From positions 29,778 through 93,777 of the forward strand of contig NZ_BONY01000039.1 of NCBI RefSeq assembly GCF_016862955.1: DNA of 64,000 nucleotides. The letters run 5' to 3'. The position numbers were made by a program, and so were the translations under genes. The number at the start of each line of letters is the position of its first letter. Positions within the stretch are counted from its first letter, which is position 1. The notes under the pieces are model-generated. The model worked only from the letters and a program-made list of their open reading frames with translations. It did no database searches and was not told where the DNA came from. Of this stretch, positions 49,699 to 59,116 are shown one piece after another. This DNA is from Rhizocola hellebori. GTDB lineage: Bacteria > Actinomycetota > Actinomycetes > Mycobacteriales > Micromonosporaceae.

Positions 49699-50839
49699 GC
49701 GGGGTGGTGGCGGGGGCGGTCGCGGGTGGGGCGGCGGTGCTGTCCCGCACCACCAGGCGGGTGGGCACCAGGGTGGTGCCGTGCTCACGCGCCACACCGG
49801 GCCGGGTGTGGATCTGGCGCAGCACCGCGTCGACGCAGCGCCGCCCGACCTCCGCGAAGTCCTGGTGGATCGTGGTCAGCGGCGGGGTGAACGCGCCCGA
49901 GTCGGGCAGGTCGTCGAAGCCGACGACACTGACCTCCCCCGGCACCGCGCGGCCCTTCTCGTGCATGGCACGCAGCACGCCGAGCGCCATCTGGTCATTG
50001 GCCACGAACACGGCGGTGCACCCAGGTTCATCGGCGAGAGCCAGCCCGGCGCGGTAGCCCGACTCGGCGGACCAGTCACCGCGCAGCAGCGGCGGGACCG
50101 GCCGGCCGGCATCCTCCAATGTGGATCGCCAGGCCGCGGTGCGCCGCTCGCTGGCGAAGGACTCCTGCGGGCCCGCAATGTGCCAGACCGTGTGATGGCC
50201 GAGGCCGAGCAGATGCTCGGTGGCCTGACCCGCCCCCGAGGCCTGATCGGTGTCCACGACGGTATATCGGTCACCGGCGTCTGAGTCGACCACGACGACG
50301 TGCACGCCGGGCGGCAGGGTGATGGCCGCGTCGTTGAGGAGGTGGACCTCCATGATGACGATGATGCCGTCGACGGCCAGCTCCTCCAGACGGCTGAACG
50401 CGCCCGAGACCGCGTCCTGGGTCGGTGCGGCGACCGGCATCAGCGTCGTCGCGTACTTGCGGCGGGCCGCCTCCATGGCGATCGCCTCCACCGTGCGGCT
50501 GTTGCCGATGGTGGCGAGGGTGAACAGGATGACGCCTATGGTGTGGAACTCGCCCCGCTTGAGCGCGCGGGCCGCGCTGTTGGGACGGTAGCCCAGCTCG
50601 CGCATGGCGGCGAGAACCTGGTCGCGGGTGGTGGCCACCACGCCCGGCTGTCCATTGGCGACACGCGACACCGTCTGGGAGGAGACCCCGGCGAGGCGGG
50701 CCACGTCGGCCATCGAGGCCGGTTGCGGGCGCCCGTTGTGGCGGCGTTGCCTGCCGCCGGCCGTTGCCGGCAAGCCGCCGGCGCCTCCGGACGGTGCGCT
50801 GTCGTGCAGGGGTTGACGACTGCTGTGGTCCGCTGCCAT
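49676..50839 (-). CDS. LacI-family transcriptional regulator
   Basis: 387 aa from ATG 50839 (GGGGCG upstream); ATG 50851 is possible. After a poorly conserved 40-residue N-terminus comes the HTH and hinge: SMADVARLAGVSSQTVSRVANG and MRELGYRPNSAARALKRG. The periplasmic-binding-type effector domain has VDGIIVIMEVH, VVDSDAGDRYTVVDTDQASGAGQATEHLLGLGHHTVWHIAGP and VFVANDQMALGVLRAMHEKGRAVPGEVSVVGFDDLPDSGAFTPPLTTIHQDF. Operators 50854-50869 and 50890-50905 lie between it and the sugar ABC genes, so it should control itself, the importer operon and, through 49453-49468, the GH43-GH5 operon. Inducer is probably a galactose-containing oligosaccharide. Confidence 0.92.
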   Translation of the reverse strand: MAADHSSRQPLHDSAPSGGAGGLPATAGGRQRRHNGRPQPASMADVARLAGVSSQTVSRVANGQPGVVATTRDQVLAAMRELGYRPNSAARALKRGEFHTIGVILFTLATIGNSRTVEAIAMEAARRKYATTLMPVAAPTQDAVSGAFSRLEELAVDGIIVIMEVHLLNDAAITLPPGVHVVVVDSDAGDRYTVVDTDQASGAGQATEHLLGLGHHTVWHIAGPQESFASERRTAAWRSTLEDAGRPVPPLLRGDWSAESGYRAGLALADEPGCTAVFVANDQMALGVLRAMHEKGRAVPGEVSVVGFDDLPDSGAFTPPLTTIHQDFAEVGRRCVDAVLRQIHTRPGVAREHGTTLVPTRLVVRDSTAAPPATAPATTPRRRAARR

Positions 50840-50853
50840 TATTCGCCCCATCG

Positions 50854-50869
50854 ATGTTTACGTAAACGA
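50854..50869. promoter_or_regulatory. LacI operator O1
   Basis: ATGTTTACGTAAACGA; the core GTTTACGTAAAC is a perfect palindrome. It begins 14 bp upstream of the regulator ATG 50839. Confidence 0.75.
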
Positions 50870-50889
50870 GCCCACCCTCACCCTACAAG

Positions 50890-50905
50890 ATGTTTACGTA
50901 AACAT
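50890..50905. promoter_or_regulatory. LacI operator O2
   Basis: Perfect 16-bp palindrome ATGTTTACGTAAACAT, 33 bp before the permease start and 36 bp (centre to centre) from O1, about 3.4 helical turns. Confidence 0.8.
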
Positions 50906-50937
50906 TCGCCTGGCGCCTGATCTTTCGAGGGACACAC

Positions 50938-51891
50938 ATGACGCGGATGGTGCCGACGATCGGTGCCCGAAAGCGCCGCGCAACGGCGGCACGGCAGCAC
51001 CTGGGATCACCGCGCCGGTCCAACCGCCGATCATGGGTGGGGCTGGGCTTCGTCGCACCGTTCCTGTCGGTGTTCGCTCTCGTCTTCGTCGCTCCCATCG
51101 CGTATTCCGGCTACCTGAGCCTTTACCGCACCAGGCTGATCGGCGGCACCACTTTCGTGGGCGTTCAGAACTACGCGGATGTCTTTGGCGATACGCACTT
51201 CTGGTCTGCGCTGGCCCGGGTCGCGCTGTTCCTCCTGGTACAGGTGCCGATCATGCTGGTGCTGGCGCTCGCGGTCGCTTTGGCCGTCGACAGTGGACGG
51301 TTGTATGGCGCGGGTGTGTTCCGGCTTTCCATCTTTTTGCCTTATGCGGTACCGGCCGTGGTCGCCGTGCTGATGTGGGGATTCCTTTATGGGCCGCAGT
51401 TCGGGCTGGTCGCCGGGCTCAACAGAACCTACGGCTGGAGCATCCCCAACCCGCTCGGGCCGGACCTGGTGCTCGCATCCATCGGGAATGTGGTCACGTG
51501 GTCCTACGTGGGGTACAACATGCTGATCTTCTTCTCGGCATTGCGCGTGGTGCCGCTGGCGCTCTATGAGGCGGCGGCCGTGGATGGAGCGTCGCCCTGG
51601 CGCGTGATCTGGCACGTCAAGCTGCCGGCGATCCGGGGCTCGCTGGTGATCGCGACCATCTTCTCCATCATCGGCAGCTTCCAGCTGTTCAACGAGCCCG
51701 CGATCCTGCGGCCGCTTGCGATGAACGCCATCACCACCGACTACACACCCAACCTTTACGCCTACTTCCTTTCCTTCTCCGGGCAGCAATACAACTACGC
51801 CGCGACTGTCGCCATTGTCATGGGCGCCTTCACGATGGTGATTGCTTATCTGGTACAGCTTCGTGGCATGCGCGGGATGGGTGACCGATGA
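50938..51891 (+). CDS. Sugar ABC transporter permease (UgpA-like)
   Basis: 317 aa with a 35-residue basic N-terminus followed by six helices. FVAPFLSVFALVFVAPIAYSGYLSL opens the first helix and the EAA loop is VPLALYEAAAVDGASPWRVIWHVKLPAIRG. First gene downstream of operators O1/O2; ATGA overlap with the next permease. Part of a CUT1-type oligosaccharide importer. The required ATPase is not in this operon and is presumably a shared MsiK-like protein encoded elsewhere. Confidence 0.92.
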   Translation: MTRMVPTIGARKRRATAARQHLGSPRRSNRRSWVGLGFVAPFLSVFALVFVAPIAYSGYLSLYRTRLIGGTTFVGVQNYADVFGDTHFWSALARVALFLLVQVPIMLVLALAVALAVDSGRLYGAGVFRLSIFLPYAVPAVVAVLMWGFLYGPQFGLVAGLNRTYGWSIPNPLGPDLVLASIGNVVTWSYVGYNMLIFFSALRVVPLALYEAAAVDGASPWRVIWHVKLPAIRGSLVIATIFSIIGSFQLFNEPAILRPLAMNAITTDYTPNLYAYFLSFSGQQYNYAATVAIVMGAFTMVIAYLVQLRGMRGMGDR

Positions 51892-52736
51892 CAGGCACGC
51901 GCCGCAGCCCGCTGCTGACCGGATTGACCGGCATCGTCTTCGTATACAGCCTGCTGCCGCTGGTCTGGCTGGTCATCAACGCCACCAAATCCCAGGAAGG
52001 GCTGCTCGCCTCGTTCGGGTTGTGGTTCGCCGACGACTTCAGCCTGTGGCAGAACATCACCCAGACCCTCACCTACGACGACGGCGTGTTCCTGCTCTGG
52101 CTGCGCAACACCGTGCTGTATGTCGTGATTGGAGCCGGTGGCGCCACCGCGCTCGCGACGCTGGGCGGTTATGGGCTGGCCCGCTTCGATTTTCCGGGCA
52201 AGCGGGCGGTCTTCGCCGTCGTCATCGGCGCGGTCGCGGTGCCCGGGACGGCCCTCGCCGTGCCGACCTTCCTGCTGTTCAGCAAGCTGGGGCTGACCAA
52301 CACCCCGTGGTCGGTCATCATCCCGTCACTGGTCACCCCGTTCGGCCTCTATCTCATGTGGACGTTCTCGGCCGAGGCCATCCCGGTCGACCTGATCGAG
52401 GCGGCCCGCATCGAAGGCGCCGGCGAGCTTCGCATCTTCACGCGGATCTGCCTGCCGCTGCTGGGGCCCGGCATCGTGACGGTGCTGCTGTTCTCGGCGG
52501 TGGCCACCTGGAACAACTACTTCCTCCCGCTCATCATGCTCAAGGACCCCAGCTGGTACCCACTACCGGTTGGCCTGGATACCTGGAATTCCCAGGCGGC
52601 AACCGCCGGAGGCGAGGCGGTCTTCAACCTCGTCATCACCGGATCGCTGCTGACTGTCGTGCCGCTGGTCGCCACCTTCCTGCTGTTGCAGCGCTATTGG
52701 GTGTCCGGCCTCGCCGCCGGCGCGATCAAGGATTGA
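51888..52736 (+). CDS. Sugar ABC transporter permease (UgpE-like)
   Basis: 282 aa. Six helices; SGIVFVYSLLPLVWLVINATKS-type start, LATLGGYGLARFDFPGKRAVF and the EAA loop VDLIEAARIEGAGELRIFTRICLPLLGPG. Forms the channel with the preceding permease. Followed 47 bp later by the binding-protein gene. Confidence 0.92.
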   Translation: MTGTRRSPLLTGLTGIVFVYSLLPLVWLVINATKSQEGLLASFGLWFADDFSLWQNITQTLTYDDGVFLLWLRNTVLYVVIGAGGATALATLGGYGLARFDFPGKRAVFAVVIGAVAVPGTALAVPTFLLFSKLGLTNTPWSVIIPSLVTPFGLYLMWTFSAEAIPVDLIEAARIEGAGELRIFTRICLPLLGPGIVTVLLFSAVATWNNYFLPLIMLKDPSWYPLPVGLDTWNSQAATAGGEAVFNLVITGSLLTVVPLVATFLLLQRYWVSGLAAGAIKD

Positions 52737-52783
52737 CCCCGCTCGCAATCCGTTAAGAGAAGCCCATTCAAAGGAGAGGTTCC

Positions 52784-54094
52784 GTGAGAACCAAATACAG
52801 CTGGCTCGCCGTCCTCAGCGCGGTCGTCCTCGCGACGACCGCGTGTTCGCAAGCCGAAACCCCAAGCCCGTCCGGCTCGGACCCCGATGCCGCGCTGGCC
52901 AAGGGCGGCAAGATTCTCGTGTGGTCGTGGGAGCCGACCCTGAAGAAGGTGGTCACCGCGTTCGAGGCGAAGTACCCCAACGTCGACGTGGAGCTGGTCA
53001 ACGCGGGCACCGGCGGTAAGCAGTACACCGCTTTGCAGAATGCCATCACCGCCAACTCCGGCGCACCCGACGTGGCCCACGTCGAGTACTACGCCCTGCC
53101 ACAGTTCGCCCTCGCCAAATCCCTCGCCGACCTCACTCCCTTCGGCGCGGGCAAGCTCGACGGCACGTTCACCCCCGGCCCGTGGAACGGCGTTCGGCAG
53201 GGCTCGGCAATCTTCGGGCTGCCAATGGATTCCGGCCCCATGGCCCTGTTCTACAACGACGAGGTCTTCAAGAAGCACAATGTCAAAGTCCCCACCACTT
53301 GGGATGAGTACCTCGACGCGGCCCGCAAACTGCACACCGCCGACCCGAACGTCTACATCACCAACGACACCGGCGACGCGGGCTTCACCACCAGCATGAT
53401 CTGGCAGGCGGGCGGGCGTCCCTATAAGGCGGACGGCACCAACGTGTCGATCGACTTCTCGGATGCGGGGACAAAGAAGTTCGTTGAGACATGGCAGAAG
53501 CTCATCGACGAGAAGCTGCTCGCCCCGATCCCGTCTTGGAGTGACGGCTGGAACAAGGGCCTCGGCGAGGGCACCATCGCCACGCTGACCATCGGCGCGT
53601 GGATGCCGGCCAACCTCGAGTCCGGTGCCAAAGCAGGAGCGGGCAAATGGCGGGTCACCGATATGCCGCAGTGGACCACCGGCGGCAAGGTGAGCGCGGA
53701 GAACGGCGGAAGCTCGCTTGCCGTCATGGACAAGAGCGCGAACAAGGCGCTTGCCTACGCCTTCGTGCGTTATGCCACCACTGGCGAGGGCGCCACCTCG
53801 CGCGCCGCCGAGGGCGCCTTCCCGGCGACGCTCGCGGACCTCAACTCACCCGCGTTCGTGGACAAGGAGTTCACCTACTTCGGCGGCCAGAAGGTGAACC
53901 AGGTTCTCGCTCAGGCGGCCAAGAATGTGGCGACCGGCTGGAGCTACCTGCCGTTCCAGGTTTACGCCAACGACAAGTTCAACGACACGGTCGGCAAGGC
54001 CTACGTGTCGCCCACCAGGCTGGCCGACGGTCTGGCCGCGTGGCAGGCCGAGTGCAAGACCTACGGAACCGCGCAGGGCTTCACCGTGAAGTAG
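52784..54094 (+). CDS. Sugar ABC transporter binding lipoprotein
   Basis: 436 aa from GTG 52784 (GGAGAGG upstream). Lipobox VLATTAC. Family 1 sugar-binding protein: KILVWSWEPTLKKVVTAFEAKYPNVDVELVNAG, NSGAPDVAHVEYYALPQFA, GLPMDSGPMALFYNDEVFKKHNVKVPTTWDEYLDAARKL and GWNKGLGEGTIATLTIGAWMP. Delivers an oligosaccharide, probably beta-galacto-oligosaccharides released by the secreted galactanases. Confidence 0.92.
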   Translation: MRTKYSWLAVLSAVVLATTACSQAETPSPSGSDPDAALAKGGKILVWSWEPTLKKVVTAFEAKYPNVDVELVNAGTGGKQYTALQNAITANSGAPDVAHVEYYALPQFALAKSLADLTPFGAGKLDGTFTPGPWNGVRQGSAIFGLPMDSGPMALFYNDEVFKKHNVKVPTTWDEYLDAARKLHTADPNVYITNDTGDAGFTTSMIWQAGGRPYKADGTNVSIDFSDAGTKKFVETWQKLIDEKLLAPIPSWSDGWNKGLGEGTIATLTIGAWMPANLESGAKAGAGKWRVTDMPQWTTGGKVSAENGGSSLAVMDKSANKALAYAFVRYATTGEGATSRAAEGAFPATLADLNSPAFVDKEFTYFGGQKVNQVLAQAAKNVATGWSYLPFQVYANDKFNDTVGKAYVSPTRLADGLAAWQAECKTYGTAQGFTVK

Positions 54095-54136
54095 ATCGGC
54101 GGCCATCTCGCTCACCTTTCAACCCGAGGAGTTGCT

Positions 54137-56188
54137 GTGCCTGAGCCCACCGGCCACAGATGGTTGCGCTGGCCCGCATCCACGCCCGAGCCGCGCCTGG
54201 CTTTCGGCGCGGACTACAACCCCGAGCAATGGCCCAGCGACGTGTGGCCCGAGGACGTGCGGGCGATGCGCGAGGCGGGCGTCAACATCGTGACCGTGGC
54301 GGTGTTCGCCTGGGCGCGCCTGCAACCCGGCGCGGGCCAGTGGACCTTCGGGTGGCTGGACGAGGTGATGGATCTGTTGCACGACAGCGGAATCGCGGTG
54401 GACCTCGCCACCGCGACCGCCTCACCTCCGGCCTGGCTGACCAGGGCACACCCGGAGATCCTGCCGGTGAACCGGCTGGGTGAAACGTTGTGGCCGGGCG
54501 GGCGTCAGCACTGGCGCCCGACCTCGCCGGTCTTCCGGACCCACGCCCTGGCCCTGGTCGACAAGCTCGCGCATCGCTACGCCCACCATCCGGCGCTGGC
54601 CTCCTGGCACATCTCCAACGAGCTGGGTTGCCACAACCTCTACGACTATTCCGACGACGCGGCGGCCGCCTTCCGGCTCTGGCTGCGCGCGCGTTACGAG
54701 ACGCTCGACGCGCTCAACCACGCCTGGGGGACAGCGTTCTGGTCGCAGCGCTACGGCGACTGGGCGGAGATCCTGCCGCCCCGGCTGGCCGCCTCCTATC
54801 CCAATCCCACGCAGCAGCTGGATTTCAAACGGTTCTCCTCCGACGCCCTGCGCGACTACCTTTGCGCCGAACGCGATCTGTTGCGCGGCATCACCCCGCA
54901 GGTGCCGATCACCACCAACTTCATGGTGATGGGCGAGACGAGCGGGATGAACTACGCGCAGTGGGCTGCCGAGCTGGACTTCGTCTCCAACGACCACTAC
55001 ACCTGGCCCGGCCCGCACGCCGTTTCGGAGCTGCAATTCTCGGCCAATCTCACCGGCAACCTGGCCGGCGGGCGGCCCTGGTTCCTCATGGAACACTCGA
55101 CCAGCGCGGTCAACTGGCAACCGGTTAACGTGCCGAAGAAGCCGGGCGAAATGGCTCGGGACTCGCTATCGCATGTGGCGCACGGTGCTGACGCCGTCTG
55201 CTTCTTCCAATGGCGCGCCTCCGTGGCGGGGGCCGAGAAGTACCACTCGGCGATGCTGCCCCACGCCGGGACCGACAGCGCCGTGTTCCAATCGGTCGTC
55301 CAGCTTGGACAGAGCCTGGCGGCGCTCGCTTCGGTGGCCGGTAGCCTTCGCAAACCCGCGCCTGTCGCGATCCTGTTCGACTGGGAGTCCTGGTGGGCAA
55401 GCCAGCAGGACTCCCATCCCACGGAATGGCTGCGTTACCGGCAGGAGGCCTTGGACTGGTACGTGGCGTTGCAGCAGGCGGGCCTGCGAGCCGATGTCAT
55501 CCCGGCCGGGGCGGCGCTGCACGGCTACCGTCTGGTGATCGCGCCCGTGCTTCATGTCACGCCGCCCGCATTGGCCGCCCGGCTGTCATCCTATGTGGAC
55601 GATGGCGGTCATCTGGTGACGACCTACTTCTCGGGCATCGTCGACGGCAACGACCACATCATCACCGGCGGCTATCCGGGTGGGCTTCGCGACCTGCTGG
55701 GCATCCGCATCGAGGAAATGGCGCCCCTGCTCGACGGCGAGTCGGTGAGCCTCGACAACGGCACGACCGCCACCATGTGGACCGACCGGATGGAGGTCGT
55801 CGATCCGGCCGTGAAAGTGCTTGCCCGGTACGCCTCCGGGGAACAGGCGGGCCGGCCCGCGATCACCCACCGCCCGGTGGGCGGCGGCTCGGCCAGCTAC
55901 GTGTCGACCCGGCTCGGGCCGGCCGGGCTCGCGCCGGTCGTCGGCGAGCTGGCCGGATTCGCCGGGCTGGTAAGCGATCTGCCGCGCAGCGCTCGCGGCC
56001 GGGTCGAGCTGGCCGTGCGGCGTACCGACACCGAAGAGTTCTGGTTCTTGATCAACCTGACCGACGAACCGGTTCCGGCGGACGGGATCGACGGCGAGGT
56101 CCTCGTCCCTGCGGGGGCAAGGAACACCGCGGAAGGGCTCGCCCTCGCCCCCCGCGGCGTCGTGGTCCTGCGAAAGCCCAGCCCTTAA
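54137..56188 (+). CDS. GH42 beta-galactosidase, intracellular
   Basis: 683 aa from GTG 54137 (GAGGAG upstream). No signal peptide, so it acts on imported oligosaccharides. GH42 features: FGADYNPEQWPSDVWPEDVRAM, acid/base Glu in SWHISNELGCHN, DFVSNDHYTWPG and nucleophile Glu in FLMEHSTSAVNWQP, then the A4-type trimerisation and small beta domains (PAPVAILFDWESWW). Hydrolyses terminal beta-galactosides. Fourth gene of the LacI-controlled operon. Confidence 0.94.
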   Translation: MPEPTGHRWLRWPASTPEPRLAFGADYNPEQWPSDVWPEDVRAMREAGVNIVTVAVFAWARLQPGAGQWTFGWLDEVMDLLHDSGIAVDLATATASPPAWLTRAHPEILPVNRLGETLWPGGRQHWRPTSPVFRTHALALVDKLAHRYAHHPALASWHISNELGCHNLYDYSDDAAAAFRLWLRARYETLDALNHAWGTAFWSQRYGDWAEILPPRLAASYPNPTQQLDFKRFSSDALRDYLCAERDLLRGITPQVPITTNFMVMGETSGMNYAQWAAELDFVSNDHYTWPGPHAVSELQFSANLTGNLAGGRPWFLMEHSTSAVNWQPVNVPKKPGEMARDSLSHVAHGADAVCFFQWRASVAGAEKYHSAMLPHAGTDSAVFQSVVQLGQSLAALASVAGSLRKPAPVAILFDWESWWASQQDSHPTEWLRYRQEALDWYVALQQAGLRADVIPAGAALHGYRLVIAPVLHVTPPALAARLSSYVDDGGHLVTTYFSGIVDGNDHIITGGYPGGLRDLLGIRIEEMAPLLDGESVSLDNGTTATMWTDRMEVVDPAVKVLARYASGEQAGRPAITHRPVGGGSASYVSTRLGPAGLAPVVGELAGFAGLVSDLPRSARGRVELAVRRTDTEEFWFLINLTDEPVPADGIDGEVLVPAGARNTAEGLALAPRGVVVLRKPSP

Positions 56189-56205
56189 CGAACGGAGCAA
56201 CGCCC

Positions 56206-57516
56206 ATGAGAATCCGTCCCTTGCACCAGGCCTGGCGAGTGCTGATCACCGTGCTGCTGGGCGTCGTCACCGGCGCGGTGGTCACAGCGGCACCCGCGCA
56301 GGCGGCCACCTCCTACCTCTACGCCACCTTCAAAGGCGACGCCGCCGCCGACGAGGAGCTGTGGCTCTACTCGTCGCCGAACGCCACCAGCTTCAGTGTC
56401 ATGGCCGACACGAACTTCCGGGGGCCCTCCGGAGTGCTGCGCGACCCCAGCATCATCGAGTACGGCGGCAGGTTCTACGTGGCCTACACGGTGCAGTCGT
56501 GGACCACCAACTCGACATCGTTCAATATCGCCTCCTCCACGGACCTGCGTTCGTGGACCCATGTGACGACCGTCAACTCCGGCATCACCAACACGAAGTT
56601 CGTGTGGGCGCCCGAGTTCTACGTCGAGGGCAACACCGTGCGCATCATCGCGAGCATCGCGCAGACGACGTGTTCCGCGTGTTTCCGGCCCTATGTCTAC
56701 ACCGCGCAGAACACAGCGCTTTCCTCGTGGAGCGGGCCGGCACAGATGGACGGGTTGGGGTTCAACCACATCGACACGTTCGTGGTGAAGTCCGGCAGCA
56801 CCTATCACGCCTTCGTCAAGAACGAGACCTCCAAGTTCATCGAGCACTGGACGAGCGCGGCGAGCCTCACCAGCGGCTGGACACTCCTGGGCACCCTGTG
56901 GAGCTCCGGATACGAGGGACCGTCCCTGATCCAGCTCACCGACGGCACCTGGCGCATCTACATCGATAAGTACACCAATGGCGGCATCTGGACTGCCACC
57001 AGCTCGAACCTCAACAGCTGGACCGGCTTGAGCAGCGTGACCTGCGCCGGATGCCGACACGGGACCGTCATCAAGACCACGACGACGACCGGCCCGGCAT
57101 TCAGCTCCACCGCGGTGGCTCAGCACAGCGGCAAGTGTGTCGACGCGGTCAACGCGACCGCTGCCGGTCAGCTGGTACAGGCCACGTGTAGCGGGGCTTC
57201 GCCCCAGTCATGGCGTTTCGAGCCGGTGGGCGCCGACACCTACACCATCGTCAACGCCGGCAGCGGCCTGTGCATGGACGTCGACGGCGGCTCCACCGCC
57301 AACAACGCCAAGCTGATCCAGTGGACCTGCAACGGGGCCGCCAACCAGACTTACCAGCTGAATCTGGTGTCCGGCAAGGTATACAGGCTCATCGCCGTCC
57401 ACAGCGGCAAGTGTATCGATGTCACCAGCGCCTCGACCGCTGACGGCGCCGGGCTGATCCAGTACACCTGCGGCAATGGCACCAACCAGCGATTCACCCT
57501 CGCCGGGCACCCGTAA
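56206..57516 (+). CDS. Secreted GH43-type five-bladed propeller enzyme with ricin-type lectin domain
   Basis: 436 aa from ATG 56206 (GGAG upstream). Signal peptide ending APAQAAT. The propeller shows the GH43 signatures: base Asp in LRDPSIIEYGGRFYVAYT, WAPEFYVEGNTVRIIASIA and acid Glu in GYEGPSLIQLTDGTWRIYID. Two cysteines in TTCSACF and CAGCRHG may form disulfides. Residues 310-436 are a CBM13 trefoil with three repeats (CVDAVNATAAGQLVQ, CMDVDGGSTANNAKLIQ, CIDVTSASTADGAGLIQ). Likely an exo-arabinofuranosidase or galactosidase on arabinogalactan; exact activity not readable. Last gene of the operon, convergent with the kinase gene. Confidence 0.85.
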   Translation: MRIRPLHQAWRVLITVLLGVVTGAVVTAAPAQAATSYLYATFKGDAAADEELWLYSSPNATSFSVMADTNFRGPSGVLRDPSIIEYGGRFYVAYTVQSWTTNSTSFNIASSTDLRSWTHVTTVNSGITNTKFVWAPEFYVEGNTVRIIASIAQTTCSACFRPYVYTAQNTALSSWSGPAQMDGLGFNHIDTFVVKSGSTYHAFVKNETSKFIEHWTSAASLTSGWTLLGTLWSSGYEGPSLIQLTDGTWRIYIDKYTNGGIWTATSSNLNSWTGLSSVTCAGCRHGTVIKTTTTTGPAFSSTAVAQHSGKCVDAVNATAAGQLVQATCSGASPQSWRFEPVGADTYTIVNAGSGLCMDVDGGSTANNAKLIQWTCNGAANQTYQLNLVSGKVYRLIAVHSGKCIDVTSASTADGAGLIQYTCGNGTNQRFTLAGHP

Positions 57517-57523
57517 CCCCGCG

Positions 57524-58996
57524 TCACACCTCCTGGCAGATGCCGGTGGCCTTCGCTATCACCACCTCGACGGTGGAACCGGTCGACAGCACGGTTCCAC
57601 CGGGCGGGGATTGCTCGATGGCGTAACACTTGTCCGGAGTCCATCGGTAAGTTATCCGCGCCACGAGACCGAGCCGCGTCATCTCGGAGGTCACCTCCGA
57701 TTCCTTCCAGCCATAGAGGATCGGCACCTTAGCCGTGGCGGCCGGTGTGCTCTGCTTGGCGGTGGGGCCGGTCGGCGTGGTGCCCGCAGGCGTTGTCGCG
57801 GTTGAGGTTGCGGCACGGGTACCGGACGCCGACGGCGCGACCGAGGCGGCGGGCGACACCGACGCGGCCGTGGCGGTCGGTGACAGTGAGGCGTCAGGCC
57901 GCTGCGATTGCGGCTCGCTCGTGCCGCGCCAAGACAGGACGAAGATCAGGGTGGCCGCGATCGCCAGTGTCAGCGCGCCACCACCGAGCAGCAGCAGCCG
58001 TTTGCGGGCGGGCACCGCCGCCGCGGTTGGCTTTTCCCAAGCCGGGGCGGGCGCACGGGTGGTCGGCCCGGTCAGCACCTCCAGCTGGGGCACCGGCGCG
58101 GCGCCTTCGACCAGGTGCAGGCTGGCCCATGGCGCGGTGACCGCGCCGACGACCGCGGTGGGCATCGGGCCGGTGGGCAGGGTCATGCCGATCGCCGTGG
58201 CCGCCGCATGCGCCAGGGCAGCGGCGCTGGGCCAGCGCGCGGCGGGATCCTTGGCCATGGCCCGCAGCACGACCTCGCGGACCGGTTCGGCAATGGTCTC
58301 CGGAAGCGGTGGCGGATCCTCGTGTACGTGCTTGAGCGCCACCCCGAACGGCGTGTCCGCTTCGAACGGCCTGCTCCCGGTCAGCAGCTCGTAGGCGACC
58401 ACGCCGAGGGCGTACACGTCGGTTGCGGGACCGATCTCGTGGCCGGTGACCTGCTCGGGGGCGAGATACGAGGAGGTCCCGACGATTTGTTCGCCGACGG
58501 TGAGCCGGTCGGTGGCCAGGATCCGGGCGATACCGAAGTCGGACAGGGCCAGCCTGCCGTCGGCTCGCAGCAGCAGGTTCGCCGGCTTGACGTCGCGGTG
58601 GACTATCCCCTGCCGGTGGGCGGCCTCGATGGCGTCGGCCGCCTGTACCACCAGCTGCATCGCGCGCTGCGGTGTCACCGGACCCGTGCGGCGGATCAGC
58701 GACACCAGCGACTCACCCTCGACGAACTGCATCACCAGGAAGGCAAGCCCGTCGGCCTGCCCGTAGTCGTAGATCTCGACGATCCCGGGGTGGCTCAGCG
58801 CCGCCATCGCCCGCGCCTCGGCCAGGAACCGGGCGGCGAAGCCGGGGTTGCCGGCAAGGTTGGGCAGCAACACTTTCACCGCGACCCGCCGGCCGAGCAC
58901 GGTGTCCTGCGCGCTCCACACCTCCCCCATCCCGCCGCGCGCGACCAGGGCCACCAGCTGGTAACGGTCGCGGAGGGTCGCCCCTACCTCAAACAC
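57524..58996 (-). CDS. Transmembrane Ser/Thr protein kinase with one PASTA-like domain
   Basis: About 490 aa from GTG 58996; the frame extends to 59032. PknB-type kinase: ARGGMGEVWSAQ, VAVKVLLP (Lys), IVHRDVKPANLLL catalytic loop, LSDFGIARI, GTSSYLAPEQVTG and ATDVYALGVVAYELLTG. A juxtamembrane Pro/Ala linker leads to one TM helix (LLLLGGGALTLAIAATLIFVLSW), a Ser/Thr/Ala/Pro-rich stalk and a C-terminal PASTA domain (VPILYGWKESEVTSEMTRLGLVARI), which binds peptidoglycan fragments in relatives. Senses cell-wall state. Faces away from the DUF2089 cassette and is convergent with the GH43 gene. Confidence 0.92.
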   Translation of the reverse strand: MFEVGATLRDRYQLVALVARGGMGEVWSAQDTVLGRRVAVKVLLPNLAGNPGFAARFLAEARAMAALSHPGIVEIYDYGQADGLAFLVMQFVEGESLVSLIRRTGPVTPQRAMQLVVQAADAIEAAHRQGIVHRDVKPANLLLRADGRLALSDFGIARILATDRLTVGEQIVGTSSYLAPEQVTGHEIGPATDVYALGVVAYELLTGSRPFEADTPFGVALKHVHEDPPPLPETIAEPVREVVLRAMAKDPAARWPSAAALAHAAATAIGMTLPTGPMPTAVVGAVTAPWASLHLVEGAAPVPQLEVLTGPTTRAPAPAWEKPTAAAVPARKRLLLLGGGALTLAIAATLIFVLSWRGTSEPQSQRPDASLSPTATAASVSPAASVAPSASGTRAATSTATTPAGTTPTGPTAKQSTPAATAKVPILYGWKESEVTSEMTRLGLVARITYRWTPDKCYAIEQSPPGGTVLSTGSTVEVVIAKATGICQEV

Positions 58997-59062
58997 GCAG
59001 TGAAGCCTTAAGGAGCGATCCCCGCCCGTCAAGCCGGGTTCAAAAAATCAAAGACATCTGCA

Positions 59063-59091
59063 TTGAATTATTAAGAATCTCAAGGTACAAC
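59063..59091 (+). promoter_or_regulatory. Promoter of the DUF2089 cassette
   Basis: TTGAAT (59063-59068), 17-bp spacer, TACAAC (59086-59091) in an unusually AT-rich stretch 25 bp before the ATG. Good sigma-70 spacing. Confidence 0.6.
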
Positions 59092-59116
59092 TTTAATTAC
59101 ATGAGATGGAGGGTCG

